NCBI GenBank assembly: GCA_022478985.1
Contig: JAKSZP010009265.1
Location: 124,001-188,000 of the forward strand
Direction of reading: 5' to 3'
DNA: 64,000 nucleotides
Source: Massospora cicadina
Taxonomy: Eukaryota; Entomophthoromycota; Entomophthoromycetes; Entomophthorales; Entomophthoraceae
Under the pieces are notes generated by a model. It searched no databases, was not told where the DNA came from, and was given only the letters and a program-made list of their open reading frames with translations. Numbering within the stretch: the stretch's first letter is position 1; each line of letters opens with the position of its first letter. Below, piece by piece: positions 43,999-55,575 of this stretch. Made by a program: the position numbers and the translations under genes.

Positions 43999-46900
43999 AT
44001 GGGGGAAACCTTCACTCTAGGGATGCTGAATATCGCCGGACTCAAGGCCTCCCCGTCCCGGGCTAGGAAACTGAGTTTTTTACAAAATAATTTACCCGTG
44101 GATATCCTGGCCATCCAGGAAACCCACTATCCACAAGGTTCCGAGGATGCTTGGAAAACAATGCTCCTACCATCCCTATCCTTTTGGTTGAAGCACTGTG
44201 GGGTGCTAATTCGGAAAAACAATTTTTTCAAATTTACATCTTCAGAAACATTCCTAAATGACCGAGTGCTCGTCATCACCTTCTCTTGGGCTGATGTTGC
44301 ACACACAATTGTCAACATTTACGCCCCATACGGTGCACAAGAGCGTCAGGAATTTTTCTCGTTGGTCAAATCCCTCCCGCTACCCCCTGATTCTTTCCTA
44401 ATCGGCGATATGAACTGTTGGCTAACCTCACCAACGGACCGGTGGCCACTCTCACCCCACGCCCCATAGGGTCATGTAGAACTACGCGTTCTAAAAGCCA
44501 CCCTTGGGTTAATGGATGCGCTGCCATGACATGCCCCACTGCTCAAAAACATGATGCGTCCCCATATCCACAATGGCCAATTAAGGTCCATGACCCGCAT
44601 TGACCTTATTCTAGTGCCGGAGAAATTCCAACCCCACATCTCCCACTTCAAAACAACAAAAATGGAATTCTCCGACCACCGACTGGTCTTGATAACATAC
44701 CACTTACCCGTCACAGTTGTAAAGGCCCCACATTGGTGCAAAATCCACCCCCCAGAGCTTGCATCGCCAGGATTTTCCACATGGGTGGAAGAGGCAACTT
44801 TGGCAAAATTGTTTGTTGCACCGTTTTGCGCGGACCCCATTTCCACATGGGCAACTTTCAAAAAAGACACCATCTGCCACTATCGCCATCTCTCATCCAG
44901 ACGCTCATGAGCCACATCGGCGGTTATATTGCGCACGCTGGCAGAATTGGCCCACTTGGAGTCCAACATACCAGCCTCAGGATATAGCCCTGCATAGGGC
45001 CAGAAGTGGGCGGAGGCAGCAGCACACCTCAACGCACTTGAAAGGCAACACAAACATCGGGTTTGTGTCCAATACAGGGCCACATGCATCACTAAAAGTG
45101 ACAAGTGCACCGCATACTTCTTCAAAAAAATTTTTGCACCATGCCAGAGCATGGCCTGCACACAGGTGCGAAGATCGGATAAATCTATCGTGGACACACC
45201 GGCCAAAGTGGCAATTGAAATGCAAAGATATTACTCCGAGTTATACTGAGCTGAACCAATTCAGCTGGCCGAAATGGCGGAATTTCTTGACAGAGCTCAT
45301 ATCCGCACCATTTTCCGATACCCAGAAATAATGAATTTAATTACTCCAAACGAATTATGGACTACCATTCGTGGTGCGCCAAACCAAAAATGCCCAGGCC
45401 CAGATGGCATTCCATATGAGTTCTACAAAAAATATTTTAAATACATATCCCCATTGCTGCTAGCCTCACTCAACCAAAGCCTGTTGGAAACGCGCCTCCT
45501 ACCAGGAGGACATGAGGCTTTACAGTCACACTCTATAAGAAAGGGGACAGGCTAGACTTAGCCAACTGGCGCCCCATTTCTCTAACAAACACAGACACCA
45601 AAATTTTAACAAAAATCATGGCTAACCGTTTAGGGACTGTAGCATCTGCCACCATCTCTCCAGAACAATTCAGTTTCATCCCCAGAAGGTCGATTTGGGA
45701 TAATGTGCACTCTGTGGCTAATGTGTGTCAATCCACAGCCTCTGGGGCACTTGTATTCTTGGACCAACAAAAGGCCTATGATAGAGTAAACTGGGAATAC
45801 CTTAGGGCCTGCCTCCAACAATTCCGCCTACCTCCCCACTTCATTAACTGGGTGATGCTGCTCACGGAATCTGCAACAATGGCTGTGCGCGGCCCAGGTT
45901 TCCTAACGGATGTAGTCCATCCTCAAAGGGGCCTGCGACAAGGGGACCCCCTGAGCCCACTCTTATACAACTTCAGCCTTGACCCACTACTGCGAAATGT
46001 GAATGCCCAACTCACTGGGGTCCATGTGCCAGGCCAAACCCCAGTCAAGATGATGGCATTTGCAGATGATTGCGTGGTGGGGGTGTCTAATAATAAAGAT
46101 GCATGCGCGCTTGAAGCCCTCATCCAGGAATATTCCCGGGTAAGCAACGCGGCACTGAACGCCTCCAAAACCGAAATCATCCTCCTTGGTCGGTTTCAGA
46201 ACTGCTGGGCCCCAGCAAGTAGTTCCCAACCCAGCCCAGCTGCTCGCCCAAGTCCACGCCTTACTAACTCAAAACACACCGCTCCACTGGTGCTCCCCTT
46301 GTGCCGCGACCTACCATAGGACCGGTACGCCATCTGGGCGTGTGGTTGGAGGCAGGAGGATACGTGTCAGCAGTAATGGAGTGCCATATACTGGACAACG
46401 TGACGAAGCGAATCGCCTCTCTCAGAGCCCACCCAACTACCCTCACTGGCAGGGTTGTTCTTGCCAACTCTATGCTCCTATCCAAAGTCTGGTTTGGAGC
46501 CCACGCCATCCCCTTCTCCCCAAGCTTCTTCAAATCCCTGTATGCTTTGCTATAAGGTTGGATTTGGTCAGGCCGCCCTCCACCAGTACGGCTAGAGGCC
46601 ATGTTTGGCCCTCATCATCATGGAGGCATGGGCCTACTTGACTTCAAAGCCCATGCCGCCAAGATCCTAGGCACCTGGATTGCGGCCATCACTGCTCCTA
46701 CACTCCCATCCCAACACTGGTCCCGCGCAGCCCGCTCCAACTTCTCCCGAGCCTTGGGCCTCAACAACCCATCAAACCCCCACTCCCTGATGAAATACCT
46801 GGCATCACACACATCAGCCACAGGTCCTCACGGGACAAAAACCCACTACAAACGAATCCTACTCTCCATGCGAAGCGCAGAGTGGAGAATTCGTATTAGT

Positions 46901-47706
46901 GGACATACAACCCAAAGAGGCCGCCCCTCTCCTCAGTTCACACAAGAGGTACAGGGGCTACCCATCCGTGATGGCGTGATCCCCATTCGACCCCAAGTCC
47001 TATCCAGGGTGGACTACCTGGACATGATGGACATCCCTTATTCCACTGAGACCCAAAAGACTATCTGGAAATACGCACACCATCCTCTGTTGCTGCCTCA
47101 AGTCCGTTCCCATGTGTGGCGCTGCCTGAGGCGGGTGTATCGTACAGCTGAGCGCTCTAATGCTTTACACTCATCCTGTGTCGTGTGTGGCCAGTATGGA
47201 ACGCTGTTCCACCGCCTGGAGAAGTGTCCCACCTCTAAAGTAATATGGCGCGAAGTCCAACGTCTGCTAGGCCAGGATCAAACACATCCCTTCAGTCTGT
47301 CAAGAGATATGTTTGCTTCATCAATGGCCTCCCCCTCCCACCCTCCCTTCGTGCTCTGGTGGTTGCAATCGCCATGTGGACTATCCACACGATTGTCTTG
47401 GATGCCATCGCCGGATCCATCCCCACCCTCCCTGAAGCTGTCCACAGATTCCGGTCTCATTTGGTGGATCACTTTCAAGCGTGGATGTTTGGATATCTTC
47501 CACCACGTCGCCGGCAGCTGGTCTCCTCCTGGTTCCCAGTCTGGTTCATCAAATCAGACCCCTTCCTCCACACGTGCTCAATAGTGGCTACGCCCCCCCT
47601 ACACACGTTCCCTCCCCCTCCCCATAAGTGGCGTTCCCGCTGGCAACAAGAGATAGCATCGCTTCTCTGGGGTGCCTCACCTGGTAATGAGTTTTGTCTC
47701 GTCTGA
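43999..47706 (+). pseudogene. LINE copy 1 ORF2: endonuclease-reverse transcriptase (broken)
   Basis: APE endonuclease motifs: MLNIAGL, LAIQETHY, IGDMNCW, RIDLILVP, FSDHRLVL (about 44023-44690). RT: CPGPDGIPYEFYK (about 45393), WRPISLTNTD (45570), VFLDQQKAYDRVNW (about 45755), QRGLRQGDPLSPLLY (about 45925), catalytic FADD (about 46057), ASKTEIILLG. C-terminal zinc knuckle CVVCGQYGTLFHRLEKC (about 47178-47228). Stops at 44467, 44527, 44908, 44995, 45247 and 46553, and frame changes near 45520, 46200 and 47300, make it inactive. ORF2 would nick target DNA and prime reverse transcription. Confidence 0.93.
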
Positions 47707-47778
47707 GTCATATTCGGAAGTGTCCGTCCCATGGTCAGCCTTCCCCACAATAAATTAAATTAAATCTTGGACTACCTG

Positions 47779-48345
47779 TGAGGTGAACTTAACCATTGTC
47801 TGAAAGTAAAGTTTGTGGGTTTCCCTGCTGGGTTAAAACAGATCAGATAAGAAATAGAGCCATAGCTTTTGCAGTTGCAGTGGAAATGAAATTCGCTTTG
47901 ACCCATTTTTTCAGATGAATTATGGCTAGAGGTTATATTTATGACCATGCAGCTAGGTGGGAAGAAGGCCTACTACATCAATGTTAATGATGTTGTAAAG
48001 GCTCGTCAGGGAAATGACTGAGTGTTGATATCAAGGACTGGCCCAAACTTGGGATCAGCAAGTAATGCAAGCTTCCAGGATATCTTAGATAGTTTTTACC
48101 ATTCAGTCCCACTAACATCATGTCTTTAGATACTCTTAAGTCTTCTTTACAGCCCCTTGTCCCACATTTGCTTGTCCCTCTAGGATAACATTGGTTTTTC
48201 AAAGAAGGGCAGATGTTTGGGGAAGCCATTTTGTATTGACCCTTTTATATAGCAACCCATCCTTGATCTTTGTATCTTGGGCCATCTTTTGGATCTAAGT
48301 CTCAACCTCTGGAGTTTTTTAATTCCCAGTTTTCAGGTTGGGCAA
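47779..48345 (-). pseudogene. pol: Integrase core remnant of minus-strand gypsy H
   Basis: On the minus strand DILEACITC (about 48085), then SLYNIINIDVVG (about 48000), then WVKANFISTATAKAMALFLI and GNPQTLLSDNG (about 47900-47795) match the zinc-block end and the D,D part of a gypsy integrase. The wording parallels element G (IITLDVIGPL, WFEAILVSAAIDKAFALFLF). The LINE cuts it right after LLSDNG, before the Glu region. Confidence 0.78.
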
Positions 48346-48354
48346 TTAGATCAT

Positions 48355-50480
48355 ACAATTTTTTTTCTCATTATGATAATTTATTACAACTAATTTGATT
48401 CAAGAAAAACTAAGTTTGATAATCTCTTTGAGGAGCTTAGTGTGCACCCAATTTCAGATAAAGATTAGGCTAGTGTTAAAGGGCACATAACTGGTCTTCA
48501 CACTGTCCAAAATTAGGAAACGCCCCGGTGATACTGGTAGCCAGGTCAAAAAAGATAGTGGCAGTGAGTATCTCGCCGGAGTTTTTAGCTTGGCAAACCA
48601 AATGCAACCAATACATTAAAAATCCACAATAACAGCCCCTGTCGTCAGTGGAGCACAGGATTCAAGTTTTTTTTGGATAAGAATTTGAAATCACCATAAG
48701 AAAAATCTGTAGCTTGTCACAAACACTTCCCGTTTTACATGTATGTAGCACCTCATCCCATGACATGGGTTACATAGACCTCATTTTAAAACTTCTTAAG
48801 TAGCGGACAAAACTTCACAGGTGAGTGTGATGGTAGATCTTCCATATGGTCATTGGGTGGTTAAAACAAAGTGCACTCAATGGACCAAATCTAACCAAAT
48901 TTTCGTTACTTTTGACTTCCTCCCCACTACAGTAAATGTACAGTACTTGGAAGTTGCCTCTCAGATGGATCAAAAAGGTATGGGGAATTACACTCTTTCA
49001 AAATGTAGCGCTTCATGCTTATACTGGAGCTTAGAAAGACAAAGTAATAGCAGTGATAACCTCATCTGTGGCTATAGCAGAAGACTTGACCCTAATTTCA
49101 CACACCGCAGTGCTCAATATTAATGGGCAAAAATCCTGCCCATTCTGCATTAAGTTGGATAGCACACCCCCTATATGCACCTTCTGTCATGATTTTGGCC
49201 ATAAGGCACGCACCTGCCCCTCCAAAGAGGGAATTGATTAGAATGAAATCCTTCCCAGCGCGATGTGAAGTGCTGACTTCCATCACAAACCAGCCATTGA
49301 CTCTGACGCCGCATTCCCTTGGGGTAATCAAAGATGTTCCATTAAGGTAAAACCTATATCCCTGAAAGAACGCAAAAAGACCAAACAGGCCCATGTAGCA
49401 GTGTCCAAGGAAGCGTCTATGGATGCTTCTGTGATCCCACATGCCCAGACAAAGGATGATATCAATACATTCGCAGCTGAAGTGGCTCAAGAATCCACTC
49501 ACCAATCAGATTGGGCTCATGAACCTTCTAACCAAATGAATGAGTTAGCTTTACACGAGCAATATTAACAAGCACTGATGAATCCAATTCTATCAAACAA
49601 CTCTTCCTGAGCTTTTGTTGACCTTTAATATTGCACCACAGATGCACACCAAAACAAAAGGGCAACCCAAATCAACAAAAACTTAAGTCTAACAATAAAC
49701 CCACAGCGAAGGCAATACCTATAGACAGTTACAAAATGTGGTGTCTTATTCACAATGCAAGGCTGCTGAGAAACCTGGTAAAGCAGCACAGGAAGGACAA
49801 GGGGGACCATCCCCTAGCATCTTAGGTGCAAAGGGGGATCCTTCACAATAGAGACGTTGAACATCGTTGGACTCAAGGCCTCGCCATCTCAGGCTACTAA
49901 TTAAGTTTTAAAAAAATTAATTACCTGTGGGCATCCTAGTTAAACAGGAGCCCAACTGTTCACACAGTGCCGAGGAAACATGGGCAACCATGCTCCTCCC
50001 CTCCCTTTACTTTTGGTCACCGTATTGTGGGGTGCTTATATGTGTGACCCATAGGTTTAAATTAATTTCTAAAATTTTGTACAAAAAATGGATGTGTGCT
50101 GGTTGTTCCCTTTTCATGGGATGATGAAGTGCACACTATCATTAGTATTTATGCATCAACCTGTTCATGGGCTCACTGGGAATACCTTTCAACTGTAACT
50201 TTGTTACCACTTCCACCTGATTTGTTTGTGGTGGGTGACCTGAACTGCTGGCCAAACTGGCCACTGACCACTGACCTTCAACGCCTACCCCCCACAGGGG
50301 CACATCAAACTTCACGTTCTAAAAGCCACCTTGGGTTTTTAATACCCTCCTCAGGCATGTACTGCTGCTTCCCAACATGTCCCATCACATGTGCACAACA
50401 GTAAGCTTAGGTGTAAGTCCCACAGTGCCTTATTCTTGTCACGTTGAACTTTTGGCACCAGATTGCACACTTTATGTTGA
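48355..50480 (+). pseudogene. LINE copy 2, 5' part (ORF1 and endonuclease)
   Basis: A diverged copy of the LINE at 42483. Shared landmarks: 5' UTR text AGTTTGATAATCTC; FVTFDFLPTTVN near 48905; zinc knuckle CTFCHDFGHKARTC (49180-49222) in frame with the text before it; endonuclease words VGDLNCW (about 50233) and LKATLGF (about 50323). It stops at 50480, where the LTR of element A begins, at about the point equivalent to 44650 in copy 1. Stops, indels and lower GC show greater age. The 5' end near 48355 appears nearly complete. Confidence 0.85.
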
Positions 50481-51332
50481 TGTCATAGTTGGAAAATTAC
50501 ATCATCCTTAGACCAACATGAAAGACAAAGCTGCATGCAGGGAGGACAAAGAGGTGAAATAACAGGCCTCCCTGACCTCAAGCATACCATAGAACAACAT
50601 TGTTTGAAGGCAAAATATGCTAAGTTGGTCCTATGGAAGCAAGCAAAGTTCAGCCCTGCATGAGAGCAGGAGCGTTAAAACAAAATAGCTTTGTAATAGA
50701 TAAAAATGGTACTTTTCAGTTTCTAGGAGAATGGGGACTTGAAACCCGTTTTTTTTGAACTTTGAGCTTGGGTCAGCTGCTTTTACAATTAATTACCCGA
50801 GTTTGGTCAATTACCCAGTATAGTGTATTCCCTAATGGAAGCGTGCACCTATTGGCATGCCTCGGCTTAGACCCACTTCCCTTGATTGATTGCCTTTCTG
50901 AAATCCCTTAAATATCTTTTGTCCAGACCAATCTCTCCTGTTGGTCAACTTCTCTTAAAAAACCCTCATTTAGTACATCATTTTATACTTTTTATGTTAT
51001 CTTGAACGTTTCCTGTGCACGGACCTGTTTAAGAAGGTCTTGCGCAATGTTGACCATTTAATTTTTACAGCGATAAATCTATCCACTTGTACACCGTTGG
51101 GCTGCCTAAGTTCCCTCAACCTAGGACGCTTATACCTTACCACTCCATGCATTGCTTTGCTCCCTTTGGGTTTCTACATCTAATAATAACCTATATTAAC
51201 TGAGTTATTTTAGCTCTCACACCCTCTGCTTGGCTCTGGTAAATTTTGTACTTGCGACTAGTTCCCTGGCATTGGCCCTGTGCACCGTGAACCTCCACGC
51301 TGGGAACAGGAGAGTTATAGACATTCTCCTTA
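50481..51332 (+). repeat. 5' LTR of element A
   Basis: 852 bp, starting TGTCATAGTTGG. Matches 55576-56428; substitutions cluster in the first 200 bp, and about 50640-50880 is almost identical in the two copies. The end is inferred from loss of similarity after ...CTCCT. Confidence 0.88.
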
Positions 51333-51617
51333 AATTAATTGGCCAACTGCTTTCTTTTACGTGCATGAACTTTTTTCTTCGTGGGACTTTCACAAAGTGT
51401 AAATGGTGTGCGCCAGCTGTGGGCGTTGGCTGTGTTCAGTCGCACCACTGTTTCCTCTTTTCCCCAAAGGTTGGAGCATTTCAGCATTAATTTAGCTGTC
51501 TCTTATTGGAAAGTACTCACACTTCTTGCTCATACCTGGTGGATATGGATGCTTCGCGGTCCAGAAGTCATGATTCACCAACTTTGCATTAAATTAATGA
51601 AAAATTGATTTCAATAA

Positions 51618-51887
51618 GTGGGGTTTACTTCAGCAGCAGGTTCAGACAATGTAGGCGGAATCTTCAAAATGGGCCTGGGGGTGATGGCCTTGGATAATGT
51701 TGGGCAATCCATTGCTGTAATGGCATCAGGGTCATTCACAACTAAAACCACATTCTATAAAGAAAATAAATATACCTACAAACCATATTTACTATTCTAT
51801 GGCTCATATATGGAACCTACTACTGTGTATCAAGTTACCCCAAAGAACCCCTGTTTGACCTATTCCATGATCCTCAGCACTCAGTAG
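51618..51887 (+). pseudogene. Gag/protease-linker remnant of element A
   Basis: An 89-codon open frame ending ...NPCLTYSMILSTQ. No zinc knuckle or capsid motif. By position it lies between the 5' LTR and the protease, so it is probably a residue of gag or the gag-pol linker. Confidence 0.35.
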
Positions 51888-52099
51888 GTTGAAAAAGAAC
51901 TACATTTACAATATGAAAATGTTTATGCCCCTGCTGAAGATATGATAGGATATGGGGCCTCAGTAGTAAGAGTGGCTAAATATACCTCTCCATTCTTTGA
52001 TTTAAAAAATACCAGGGTGACATGTTAATGCCAGATAAAGAGTTTTTTGGTGAAGTACTGCGTTTTCTGTTTTAAATAAAGAACATTCGGGTTATTTTC

Positions 52100-52450
52100 A
52101 CTGACTGCTACCCTTTCCCCCTTTGGGGAAATTCAGAACCACTATTTTGGTGGATACTGGAGCCTCTGAAAAATTTTATGGACCAAATCCTAGCCGACTA
52201 TATTGAGATGAGTTATGTACCAGGTGTTATGGTTAGAGGAGGGGCGTCCCAAGATATTCCCATGCTGAGAATTTGGGGTTCAGTGGACTATCAAGTTAGC
52301 AACTATCATTTTTCTGACCACTTTCAAGTTGTCAAAAACCTCTTGTACCCCATTATTTTGGATGTAGAGTGGTGGCGAAAGTTTGATGTCAGGATTAACT
52401 TGAAAAAAATACCCTATCCCTCACATTATAAAATGATCGCACATTAGTTG
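52100..52450 (+). pseudogene. pol: Aspartic protease remnant of element A
   Basis: FRTTILVDTGASEKFYG carries the catalytic DTGA (DTG at 52153-52161). The following open frame (52178-52447) contains LLYPIILDVEWWRKFDVRIN, matching the retropepsin C-terminal hydrophobic 'xIILGxxWL' region with Gly replaced. A frame change falls between the two. Confidence 0.78.
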
Positions 52451-52569
52451 TTCCTTCGTTTGAGGCTAACTTCAAGGAGATTTTCCCACTGGCCCAACAT
52501 CCACACTCTTAGTCTCGCTCCATTGTTAAAGCCCTCGCTGGAGGTGCCCTACCCTTCTTGTCTACAGGG

Positions 52570-53370
52570 TTTGGGATATTCATTTGATGCAGCTTCAGCT
52601 AATGAATTACCTGCTCATTAAGAGTTTGATTGTGAGTTCAAGCTCACTGTTGATCTGGTGCACATATCTTCCCTGATTTACCCATTGTCTTTACGGGAGG
52701 AAGAATCATTAGATGTGTGAGTTAAGGAGCAGTTAGCCAAAGGCATGACTTTCAGCGTACCTCCCCGGTATGCTCCCCACTTCACTTTGTGGTGAAAGCC
52801 AATGGAACTTTATGCCTTTGTGTAGATTATGGGAACCTGAACAATGTTACCGTATTAGACCTCCATCACATCCCTTTGGATTTTCAGATTGCGCGCTATG
52901 TAGAGAAGGCTAAAGTATTTTCTAAACTGAATTTCCTCAATGCGTTCAACTAAATCTGGATTAAGAAGAGGCAGGAGTGTTTAACAGCATTCCATACCAG
53001 AAAAGGGATTTTCCAGTTTTGGGTCATGCCATTTGGGCTTAAGAATGCCCCTGTTATCATTCAACGCCGCATTGATGCAGCTTTGGGGGACCTGCTGGGG
53101 TATGCGCGGTTGTCTAACTGAATGATATTCTGGTGTTTGCCCCAATCATAAGTCCCATGCACTACACCATCAGCAAGTGGTGGAGAGGTTAATGGCAGCC
53201 CGCCTTATGCTGAAGATCAGCAAGTGTAAATTCTTCATGTCTTAAGTTAATTTTTCTGGGAAATGTAATGTTTGACCAAGGACATATTATAACTCCAGAC
53301 AAGGAGAAGGCAATTCGTGAGTGGGCCACCCTTAATCCAGTATAGAAATTAAGGAGTTTTTTAGGACCTG
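52570..53370 (+). pseudogene. pol: Reverse transcriptase remnant of element A
   Basis: ELPAH then EFDCEFKLT and LREEESLDV (about 52600-52720) form the gypsy RT entry block. FVVKANGTLCLCVDYGNLNN then VTVLDLHHIPL (about 52785-52880) and AKVFSKLNFLNAFN (about 52910-52950) follow. FQFWVMPFGLKNAP (about 53010-53050) is intact. The YxDD box falls in the frameshifted stretch after 53100. Stops at several points. Confidence 0.85.
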
Positions 53371-53389
53371 ACAATTTCTCAAGAAGTTA

Positions 53390-53940
53390 ATGCCCAATAT
53401 TTCCGAGGTGGCAGCGCCCTTGTATAAGGCTAGTGGTGCAAAAGTGCTTCAGTGGTCCCCCATTTTGGAGAATGCTTTCCAAGCAGTGAAGTGCACCCTG
53501 TTGTCCACGTCCATCCTTTGCCATGTTGATCCTTCAAAAAAGTTCATTGTGTCTACTGATGCCTCCAACTTCGCCATAGTGGCTGCCTTGTTACAAGTAG
53601 GCAAAGATACATAGAGCATCTGGTGGGATATATTTCTAGAAAAATGTCTTTGCCTAAGCTAAAATACGCTGTTTATGACAAAGAATTACTAGAAGTGGTG
53701 GAAGTGCTGACATATTGGCAACATAACTCGCATGGCTCTTCCCAACCTTTCTGTGTATGTACAGATCACCGTGCTCTACTGTACTACCACGCTCCTCATG
53801 TCTTAACTCCAGAGCAGACCCGTTGGTATGAGACCATTGCCCAGTTTTCATTTTCTTATGAGTTCACCAAGGACAAGGAGAATGGGTTAGTGGATGATTT
53901 GAGCCGCAATCATGAATTAGTCCCGATCCAAAGGAGGTAG
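53390..53940 (+). pseudogene. pol: RNase H of element A (one stop, one frame break)
   Basis: Frame 53390-53614 has VAAPLYKASGAKVLQWSP and then FIVSTDASNFAIVAALLQVG (first catalytic Asp). Frame 53623-53940 has YISRKMSLPKLKYAVYDKEL (catalytic Glu region), then FCVCTDHRALLYYHAP (Asp) and FTKDKENGLVDDLSRN (Asp). Apart from the break at about 53615 this is close to a complete gypsy RNase H. Confidence 0.88.
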
Positions 53941-54139
53941 AAGTCCACAACACACAGGTGATGATTTCTCCAAATAAAATTTATGTCTCAACTGACCTCT
54001 CCCCAGCCTATGAGCCAGCACTTGCACCCCTGAAAAAGCGGAGGGCTACAGTATGTTCAAAAAGGTAGTCCTTATCAGCCGCTATCAGCTAAATATACAA
54101 TGGTACTTGCTAAGAGCGCTCTGAATCAGAAGGATCTAA

Positions 54140-55240
54140 TTGGGGGTTTACCATGTAAAGGATGAGATGGTGAGATTTCAGGGGCGCCTATGGGTTCCTG
54201 CTGGACCACTTCGCCTGGGAATCATCCGGGACCATCATGATGGAATCACCGTTGGTCATCCTGGGAAAGCGAAGACCTTGGAGTTAATTCGATGCGCCTA
54301 CAATTGGAAGGGCTTACCTGCTCAAGTGGGACGGTATTGTAAAGAGTGCCTGATCTGCAATCAAATGAAACCAAATCGTCAACCTTTAGCGGGTTTGTTT
54401 GTACCAGACCAAAATGATGAATGGCCCTGGACTTCCATATAGATAGATTTCATTGTTTAGTTACCTTTTTCTGATGGTTATGAAGCCATCATGGTAGTGG
54501 TGGACAGTTTTAAAAAGTTCGCCCACTTCATTCTTTGCAGAAAACAATAACCGTGGCTGAGATGGCTAGGCTCTCGTCCTCATGTGTTTGCGCTTCATTG
54601 GGTTCCCCAAGAAATTATTAGTGACTGGGGACCCCAGTTTACCTCCATCTTTTGGTAAGAGTTGTGTAAGACTCTTCAGATTCGCACCCCCATTAAACTG
54701 CTTATCACCCCCAATTAGATAGGCAGACCAAACGAGTGAACCAGTGCTTAGAACAGTTCCTGTGGTGTTACACTGCCGCAGATCATTCAGATTGGGTTTC
54801 TCAACTTCCTATGGCCCAGTTTAGCTACAACAACACTTTACATTCTTTGATTGGTTCTTCACCATTTTTCGCCAACCATGGTTTTAATCCCGCCTTTAAC
54901 ATGGAGCCCAGCTGTTGAAAAAAAGTTGAAGCGGTGGTGGACTTTACCAAGACTATCAAGAAAATACACCAGGTGGTTTCCAAGAGTTTGGAGGAAGCAA
55001 TGCAAGTATATAAGGAGAACACTGATGGTAAGCGGTGTGTGGTTCCTGCGTACAAAGAAGGGAATCTCATGATGCTTGATGCCCGTAACATCCTTATCAA
55101 GCAGCCATGCAAAAAACTGGAACCAAAGAGGATTGGCCCTTACCGCGTGGTTAGAAAAGTGGCCACTCCTCATACCAGCTAGATATTCCATCTTCATTTT
55201 GGACCATTTCTGTTTTTCATGAGAGTAAAATTGATGTTGT
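54140..55240 (+). pseudogene. pol: Integrase of element A
   Basis: Open frame 54140-54442 holds the His-His-Cys-Cys zinc domain: H in RDHHDGITVGH and CKECLICNQMK. The catalytic core follows with stops: EAIMVVVDSFKKFAHFIL (about 54487-54540, first Asp) and GDWGPQFTSIFW (about 54625, second Asp). The Glu region near 54715 is broken. QLPMAQFSYNNTLHSLIGSS (about 54803-54862) is the conserved post-core block. KRIGPYRVVRKVA (about 55127-55165) belongs to the C-terminal barrel. Confidence 0.87.
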
Positions 55241-55426
55241 TTGAGGGCCTTCATCGAGTCTCCTGAGGCTTATCTTGTGGATGGGGTGCCAGAGTGGGAA
55301 GTGGAGAAAATAGTAGCCTCCCACAGAGTAAAGAGAAGAATTGAGTACCGGGTATCTTGTAAGGAGTCAATGCAACGGAGAACAGTTGGGTACCATTGCA
55401 TGACTGTGTGCATGCCTGATACCTGA
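55241..55426 (+). pseudogene. pol: Chromodomain of element A
   Basis: DGVPEWEVEKIVASHRV then RIEYRVSCKE matches the chromodomain (acidic/aromatic E-W-EVEKI strand, then YxVxWK with Trp lost to Ser-Cys). It is the integrase tail that tethers insertion to modified histones in chromoviruses. Its frame is shifted relative to the integrase barrel upstream. Confidence 0.82.
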
Positions 55427-55575
55427 TTTAAGCTTTCCACAAGCGTTTCCCTCAGGCCGCCAGATAATAACCAAAGAAAACAATTACCTAAATGAAGTTG
55501 GCCCCATCCCATAAGAACTTTTCCCTGGAGCAAGCCCCTGGAAGGGGTTTGATCCCTGAAAGGAGGAGAGGGCAA

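Larger units (their letters stand above)
42483..47763 (+). mobile_element. Full-length L1-like LINE (copy 1)
   Basis: A 5281 bp insert between exact 15 bp copies of ATCTTGGACTACCTG (42468-42482 and 47764-47778). It has about 97 bp of 5' UTR, ORF1 (42580-43871), a 127 bp spacer, ORF2 (43999-47706) and a 57 bp 3' end closing in AATTAAATTAA, so it is complete at both ends. It is clearly GC-richer than its surroundings and only lightly damaged, hence young. It is inserted in the integrase of H. A degraded second copy begins about 590 bp downstream. Confidence 0.93.

Noticed and set aside
44472..45225. Minus-strand frames opposite the LINE endonuclease/RT linker
   Set aside because: Shadows of ORF2; no conserved motif and no copy-2 counterpart in frame.
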